DNA from: Mycolicibacterium sp.
GTDB lineage: Bacteria > Actinomycetota > Actinomycetes > Mycobacteriales > Mycobacteriaceae
NCBI GenBank assembly: GCA_020637165.1
Contig: JACJWN010000006.1
Span: 1-64,000, forward strand
Length of the DNA: 64,000 nt
Direction: 5' to 3'
Shown here piece after piece: positions 60,017-64,000 of the stretch. The position numbers and the translations under genes were made by a program. A model generated the notes under the pieces. The model had not been told where the DNA came from. It ran no database searches and was given only the letters and a program-made list of their open reading frames with translations. How positions within the stretch are numbered: position 1 is the stretch's first letter; each line of letters starts with the position of its first letter.

Positions 60017-61672
60017 ATGACCGGCGAACTGTTGCAGATCCGCGATCTGAACGTCGAGTTCTCCGTGGCCAAGTCGTGGATTCCCGCGGTACGGGGTGTC
60101 GACCTGGACCTGGCGCCCGGCGAGGTGCTCGCCCTGGTGGGCGAATCGGGTTCGGGAAAGTCGACGCTGGCGATGGCGGTCCCGGGTCTGCTGGCCGGCA
60201 ACGCCCGGATGAGCGGCAGTATCCGGCTGGCCGGTGTCGAGTTGGCCGGGGCGAGCGATTCGACCCTGACCGATGTGCGCGGCGGGAAGGTCGGCGTGAT
60301 CTTCCAGGAGCCGATGACGGCCTTCAATCCCGTCTACACGATCGGCTGGCAGATCTGCGAGGCGGTCCGGATGCACCGGGATGTCTCCGCCGCGGAGGCG
60401 CGGGCCCGCGCCGTGGAGCTACTCGACCTCGTCGACATGCCGGAGCCCACGAAGCGGGTGGACTACTACCCCCACCAGCTCTCCGGTGGTCAGCGCCAGC
60501 GCGCGATGATCGCCCAGGCCCTGGCGTGCGACCCGGTGCTGCTGATCGCCGACGAGCCGACGACGGCCCTCGACGTCACCGTGCAGGCCGAGATCCTCGA
60601 CCTGATCCGGGATCTGCGGTCGCGGGTCGACGCCGCGATCCTGCTGATCACCCACGACATGGGCGTGGTGGCCGACCTCGCCGACCGGGTCATGGTGATG
60701 AAGGACGGAGCAGTGGTCGAATCCGCCTCGGCTGCAGACCTTTTCGCCGATCCGCGCCAGCCCTACACCCGAGCTCTGTTGAGCGCGGTGCCACACCTGG
60801 GGGCCGGTCGGCTCAGCGTGTCCGAGATCGTCGAGCCCGCACCCGAACCGGAGGTTCCCGCCCTGTCGCTGCGGGAGGCCACCATCGAGTTCACATCGGG
60901 GTCGAAGAGCACCTTCCGCGCGGTCGACTCGGTCAGCCTGCAGGTGGGTTCCGGGGAAGTCGTCGGGCTGGTCGGCGAATCCGGTTCGGGCAAATCCACG
61001 TTGGGCAAGGCCGCGGTCGGCCTGGTCAAGCTCACCTCGGGTTCGGTGGCACTGGCCGGCACCGACATCACCCGGCTGTCCCAACGCCGGTTGCGCGGGC
61101 CGCGCACGAAAGTCGGTGTGGTGTTCCAGGATCCGGGATCCTCGCTCAACCCGCGCTGGCCGGTCGGGCAGGCTATCGCCGAGCCGCTGGCCCTGCACAC
61201 CGGGATGTCGGCGGCTCAGCGCGGCGCCCGCGTCGACGAGCTGCTAGACCAGGTCCAACTGGCCCGCGGGCTGCGCAACCGCTACCCGCACCAACTCTCC
61301 GGCGGACAGCGCCAGCGGGTCGGGATAGCCCGGGCGCTGGCGTTGAACCCGGCGCTGGTGATCGCCGACGAGCCGACCTCGGCGCTGGATGTCAGCGTGC
61401 AAGCGCGGGTGCTGAGATTGCTGCGGGAACTGCAGGCCGAACACGGTTTCGCCTGCCTGTTCATCAGTCATGACCTGGCCGTGGTGGAGGAATTGTCCGA
61501 CCGCATCGCGGTAATGCAGTCGGGCCGCCTGGTGGAGAACGGTCCCGCGGGCAGCGTGCTGAACAGCCCGGCGCAGCCCTACACCGCCCGGCTCATCGCG
61601 GCCGTGCCGGTGCCCGACCCCACCGAGCAAGCCCACCGCCGGGAGGCCCGGCTGGCCCGAGAGCCCAGGTAG
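60017..61672 (+). CDS. dppD: Fused dual ATPase of the dipeptide ABC transporter
   Basis: The 551-residue protein has two ABC ATPase domains in one chain, equal to DppD plus DppF of E. coli. Domain 1 has Walker A GESGSGKST (42-50), signature LSGGQRQRAM and Walker B LLIADEPTTALD. Domain 2 repeats these as GESGSGKST, LSGGQRQRVG and LVIADEPTSALD. All catalytic motifs are intact in both. It lies three bases after dppC and completes the importer. Confidence 0.94.
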   Translation: MTGELLQIRDLNVEFSVAKSWIPAVRGVDLDLAPGEVLALVGESGSGKSTLAMAVPGLLAGNARMSGSIRLAGVELAGASDSTLTDVRGGKVGVIFQEPMTAFNPVYTIGWQICEAVRMHRDVSAAEARARAVELLDLVDMPEPTKRVDYYPHQLSGGQRQRAMIAQALACDPVLLIADEPTTALDVTVQAEILDLIRDLRSRVDAAILLITHDMGVVADLADRVMVMKDGAVVESASAADLFADPRQPYTRALLSAVPHLGAGRLSVSEIVEPAPEPEVPALSLREATIEFTSGSKSTFRAVDSVSLQVGSGEVVGLVGESGSGKSTLGKAAVGLVKLTSGSVALAGTDITRLSQRRLRGPRTKVGVVFQDPGSSLNPRWPVGQAIAEPLALHTGMSAAQRGARVDELLDQVQLARGLRNRYPHQLSGGQRQRVGIARALALNPALVIADEPTSALDVSVQARVLRLLRELQAEHGFACLFISHDLAVVEELSDRIAVMQSGRLVENGPAGSVLNSPAQPYTARLIAAVPVPDPTEQAHRREARLAREPR

Positions 61673-61758
61673 GCGTCCTTATCGGCCTGCATCGTTACCC
61701 GCCTGCGCCCCTACCCGCCTGGCGCCGGACCCACCGGGCTCCAGACCCACCACTGCAA

Positions 61759-61830
61759 TTGCCCACCTTCGAGCGACAACGGACCAGACAACCTCAGAAC
61801 GGAATGCCCCTGTCGCTGCGAGGTGGGCAA
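61759..61830. repeat. Palindromic element, copy 2 (TTGCCCACCT family)
   Basis: TTGCCCACCTTCGAGCGACA (61759-61778) and TGTCGCTGCGAGGTGGGCAA (61811-61830) pair at 17 of 20 positions around a 32-base spacer, and an A-run follows the right arm. The outer ten bases and AGCGACA equal those of copy 1 at 25091, in the same orientation. Confidence 0.88.
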
Positions 61831-61920
61831 AAAACACCCAGCCCAAGCCAGCCCGTCGGCGGCAACCATGGACCAGCGGCCACGAAACTCGAACTCGCCA
61901 AGAGCATTCGGCGCGGAAAC

Positions 61921-61940
61921 ACTGCGAAGCGCTCCGCAGT
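61921..61940 (-). terminator. Palindrome beyond the SMP-30 gene end
   Basis: ACTGCGAAGCGCTCCGCAGT pairs end to end except one base pair, 33 bases after the SMP-30 stop on the minus strand. There is no T-tract. A weak terminator is possible. Confidence 0.35.
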
Positions 61941-61972
61941 TGAGTCGTTCGAGCAGGGGCCTCACCCCAGCG

Positions 61973-62869
61973 CTATCCCGCGAACCGGTTGACCGGCAGG
62001 CCTTCGACGTCGGTGGCCAGCGCGACCAATGCGCCTTCGTCGGAGTTGGCGGCCAGTTCCGCCTCGGTCAGGCCGAACCGGGCCGAGGTGACATAGAGCG
62101 TTCGCAGGTCGTCCCCGCCGAAACAGCACGATGTCGGGTTGGTGACCGGCAGGTCGATGCGGGCGTCCACCGAGCCGTCCGGGGCGAAGCGGATCACGCA
62201 CCCGCCGCCGAATCGGGCATTCCACAGATAGCCCTCGGAGTCCAGGGTGGAGCCGTCGCAGTGCCCCACCGGCGGCGGACCGTGGAAATCCTGCGTTGAG
62301 ACGACCCCGCCATCGGGGTCCAGCGCGTAGCGGCGAATTCGGTTCTGCGCGGTATCGCCGAAGTACATCGTCGTGCCGTCCGGCGACCACGCCAGCGTGT
62401 TGGGCAGGCCGATATCGTCGAGAACCCTGGTGCGCGTCCCGTCAGGGTCGACCCGGTAGAGCGAGCCGGTCGCCTCGGTCGTCGGCCGCGGCGCGCCGCC
62501 TGAATCAACATTGTTCTGCATGGTTCCGAACCAGAGCCGACCCGCCGGATCCACTCCGGCGTCGTTGCAGCGGTTGTCCGGACGTTCCGGCTCGACGTCG
62601 AACCAGTGCTCCAGCCGGCCATTGCGGAGATCCAGGTAGGCCACCTCGCGGCGCAACCCGACGATGGCCCCACCGTCCCGACGCAGCGCCAGAAAGCACG
62701 GAAGGTCCGGCATGGCGTGGCTGCTCAGAGCACCGTCGGGCGATAGCCCATGGACCATACGGCCGGTGATGTCCACCCAGCGAAGAGTCTCGCGGTCCCA
62801 GACCGGGCTCTCGCCGACGCCGTTGGCAACATGATGGACGGCAAGAACCTCAGCGCGCATGACGATCAT
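61973..62869 (-). CDS. SMP-30/gluconolactonase/LRE family protein
   Basis: The product is about 298 residues from ATG 62869 (MIVMRAEVLAV); ATG 62860 is equally possible. This is a six-bladed propeller of the SMP-30 type. The metal ligands are seen in GVGESPVWDRET (Glu), RPDNRCNDAGVDPAG (Asn), LPNTLAWSPDGTTMYF (Asn) and HCDGSTLDSEG (Asp). Relatives hydrolyse sugar lactones or other esters. There are two adjacent Cys (TSCCFGGDD). It is divergent from the M20 gene, with 74 bases between starts. Confidence 0.9.
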   Translation of the reverse strand: MIVMRAEVLAVHHVANGVGESPVWDRETLRWVDITGRMVHGLSPDGALSSHAMPDLPCFLALRRDGGAIVGLRREVAYLDLRNGRLEHWFDVEPERPDNRCNDAGVDPAGRLWFGTMQNNVDSGGAPRPTTEATGSLYRVDPDGTRTRVLDDIGLPNTLAWSPDGTTMYFGDTAQNRIRRYALDPDGGVVSTQDFHGPPPVGHCDGSTLDSEGYLWNARFGGGCVIRFAPDGSVDARIDLPVTNPTSCCFGGDDLRTLYVTSARFGLTEAELAANSDEGALVALATDVEGLPVNRFAG

Positions 62870-62943
62870 CTTCTCGCACGCGGCGTCCACGATGAGCCCT
62901 ACTGTTGGGAGAGATTCGCGCCGAGACCGAAAGGGCAACCCCG

Positions 62944-64000
62944 ATGGCCGTTGCAGACGCAGTGTCCCAGGTGATGACCGCCGTCGATGACGTTCGCGGC
63001 TGGCAGGAGGATCTCTACCGGGACTTGCATCAGCATCCCGAACTGTCTCATCTGGAGCAACGCACCGCAGCGGCGGTGGCCGACCGGCTGGGCCGCGCGG
63101 GCTTCGAGGTCCATTCCGGCGTCGGGGGCACCGGCGTGGTGGGCATCCTGCGCAATGGCGACGGGCCGACGGTGCTGCTGCGAGCCGATATGGACGCTCT
63201 GCCGGTCAAGGAGGACACCGGGCTGCCCTACGCCAGCACCGCGGTGGCCATCCCCGCGGCCGGTGGCGATCCGGTGCCGGTGGCGCATGCCTGCGGCCAC
63301 GATATGCACACCACCTGTCTGCTGGGTGCCGCACAGCTGCTGGCGAACGGCGAGAAGCATTGGGGTGGAAAGCTTGTCGTGGTGTTCCAGCCCGCCGAAG
63401 AGACCGTCGACGGCGCCCGCGGAATGGTCGCCGACGGGCTTGCTGAACTGGTCGGTCCGGTCGATGTCGCACTGGGCCAGCATGTCGCCCCGCTGCCGGC
63501 CGGGCGGCTGGCCGCAGTCCCCGGGCCTGCGTTCGCCGCGGCCGACTGTGTACGGGTCACTGTGTACGGCCGCGGCGGGCACGCCTCGATGCCGCATGCC
63601 ACCGTCGACCCGGTGGTGTTGGCCGCAGCGATCGTGCTGCGCCTGCAGACCGTGGTCTCACGCGAGATCGAAGCCGGACAGCCCGCGGTTCTGACGGTGG
63701 GCAGCATCCACGCGGGCACCAAGGCCAACATCATCGCCGACCGGGCCGAACTGCAGATCAACATCCGCAGCTACAGCGAATCGGTGCGCGCGACACTGCT
63801 GGCGGCCATCCGGCGAATCGTCACCGCCGAGTGCGCGGCCTCGAACTCCCCGCGCGAGCCAGACTTCGAATTCTTCGACCAGGCCCCGCTGACCGACAAC
63901 AACCCTGGCGTGACCGCCCGGGCCGTCGAGGCGTTCACCGCGACCCTGGGCGAGCAGGTGATGATCGACCCTCCGCGAGTCCTGGGCAGCGAGGATTTCA
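62944..64000 (+). CDS. M20-family amidohydrolase, truncated by window edge
   Basis: ATG 62944 begins an open frame of 352 codons that runs off the window end. The metal-binding motifs of M20 hippurate-hydrolase/aminoacylase-type enzymes are present: RADMDALPV, HACGHDMHTTCLLGAA, FQPAEETVDGARGM and the dimerisation-domain YGRGGHASMPH. The final visible residues, PRVLGSEDF, are the start of the last metal-binding segment, so roughly 60 residues are missing. Likely cleaves N-acyl amino acids or amides. Confidence 0.92.
   Translation, partial: MAVADAVSQVMTAVDDVRGWQEDLYRDLHQHPELSHLEQRTAAAVADRLGRAGFEVHSGVGGTGVVGILRNGDGPTVLLRADMDALPVKEDTGLPYASTAVAIPAAGGDPVPVAHACGHDMHTTCLLGAAQLLANGEKHWGGKLVVVFQPAEETVDGARGMVADGLAELVGPVDVALGQHVAPLPAGRLAAVPGPAFAAADCVRVTVYGRGGHASMPHATVDPVVLAAAIVLRLQTVVSREIEAGQPAVLTVGSIHAGTKANIIADRAELQINIRSYSESVRATLLAAIRRIVTAECAASNSPREPDFEFFDQAPLTDNNPGVTARAVEAFTATLGEQVMIDPPRVLGSEDF

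Larger units (their letters stand above)
61673..61972. other. 300-bp gap between convergent dppD and SMP-30 genes
   Basis: There is no gene here. It contains a copy of the TTGCCCACCT palindromic element (61759-61830) and a second palindrome at 61921-61940. Together they probably mark the ends of both transcription units. Confidence 0.7.

Overview
The window is about 68-70% GC by eye and comes from an actinobacterium, most likely a Mycobacterium or Mycolicibacterium species. The genes behind this call are a Rv3168-Rv3171c-like block (phosphotransferase, lipocalin-like protein, aofH, hpx), a dppABCD operon with fused ATPases (as in Rv3666c-Rv3663c), a hemophore-family protein, an LGFP-repeat lipoprotein, two Mce-associated membrane proteins and an ndh-type NADH dehydrogenase. 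These parallels are recalled from family knowledge; no search was run. I saw no tRNA, rRNA, CRISPR array or insertion sequence.

Layout. 1-10033: two tandem paralogous giant alanine-rich repeat proteins. The first is cut by the window edge; the second holds nearly seven nucleotide-identical 429-bp repeats. 10045-15726: the Rv3168-Rv3171c-like block, with an LLM-class (F420-type) oxidoreductase inserted. 16006-18388: an LGFP lipoprotein, a small secreted protein and a prokaryotic ionotropic-glutamate-receptor-like channel. 18385-20576: two translationally coupled Mam proteins and an antibiotic-kinase-like gene. 20662-25175: a bicovalent-type flavoprotein, a DHA2 efflux pump and small unknown genes. 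25176-28759: a hybrid-cluster-protein (Hcp) module with its reductase and a Crp/Fnr regulator, plus an Fnr-like box. 28883-32164: lactate dehydrogenase, an elastin-like secreted peptide and other secreted or unknown proteins.

32161-37353: a TetR/P450/ferredoxin unit, a membrane protein, a lipoprotein and a second P450. 37385-43024: ndh, a cation/calcium exchanger, a DUF2784 protein and an amidohydrolase. 43171-48588: an AroE-like dehydrogenase with an altered substrate pocket, two small secreted proteins (one hemophore-like), a ClC channel, a CocE-type hydrolase and a SpoIIAA-like protein. 48613-50981: a PTS-dependent dihydroxyacetone kinase operon, dhaKLM. 51110-53602: a four-module sulfur-redox fusion protein. 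53669-56289: a lipoprotein lipase and a PAS-phosphatase that appears eroded by internal deletions. 56528-61672: dppABCD. The window closes with an SMP-30 protein and the start of an M20 amidohydrolase.

How genes may work together. Hcp, its 2Fe-2S/FAD reductase and the Crp/Fnr protein look like a nitrosative-stress or nitrogen-oxide module with a matching operator. The P450 at 32890 has its own ferredoxin and a divergent TetR. DhaK, DhaL and DhaM form one phosphoryl-transfer chain. DppA-D form one peptide importer. Three dispersed palindromes (25091, 28793, 61759) sit between transcription units, and two of them belong to one sequence family.
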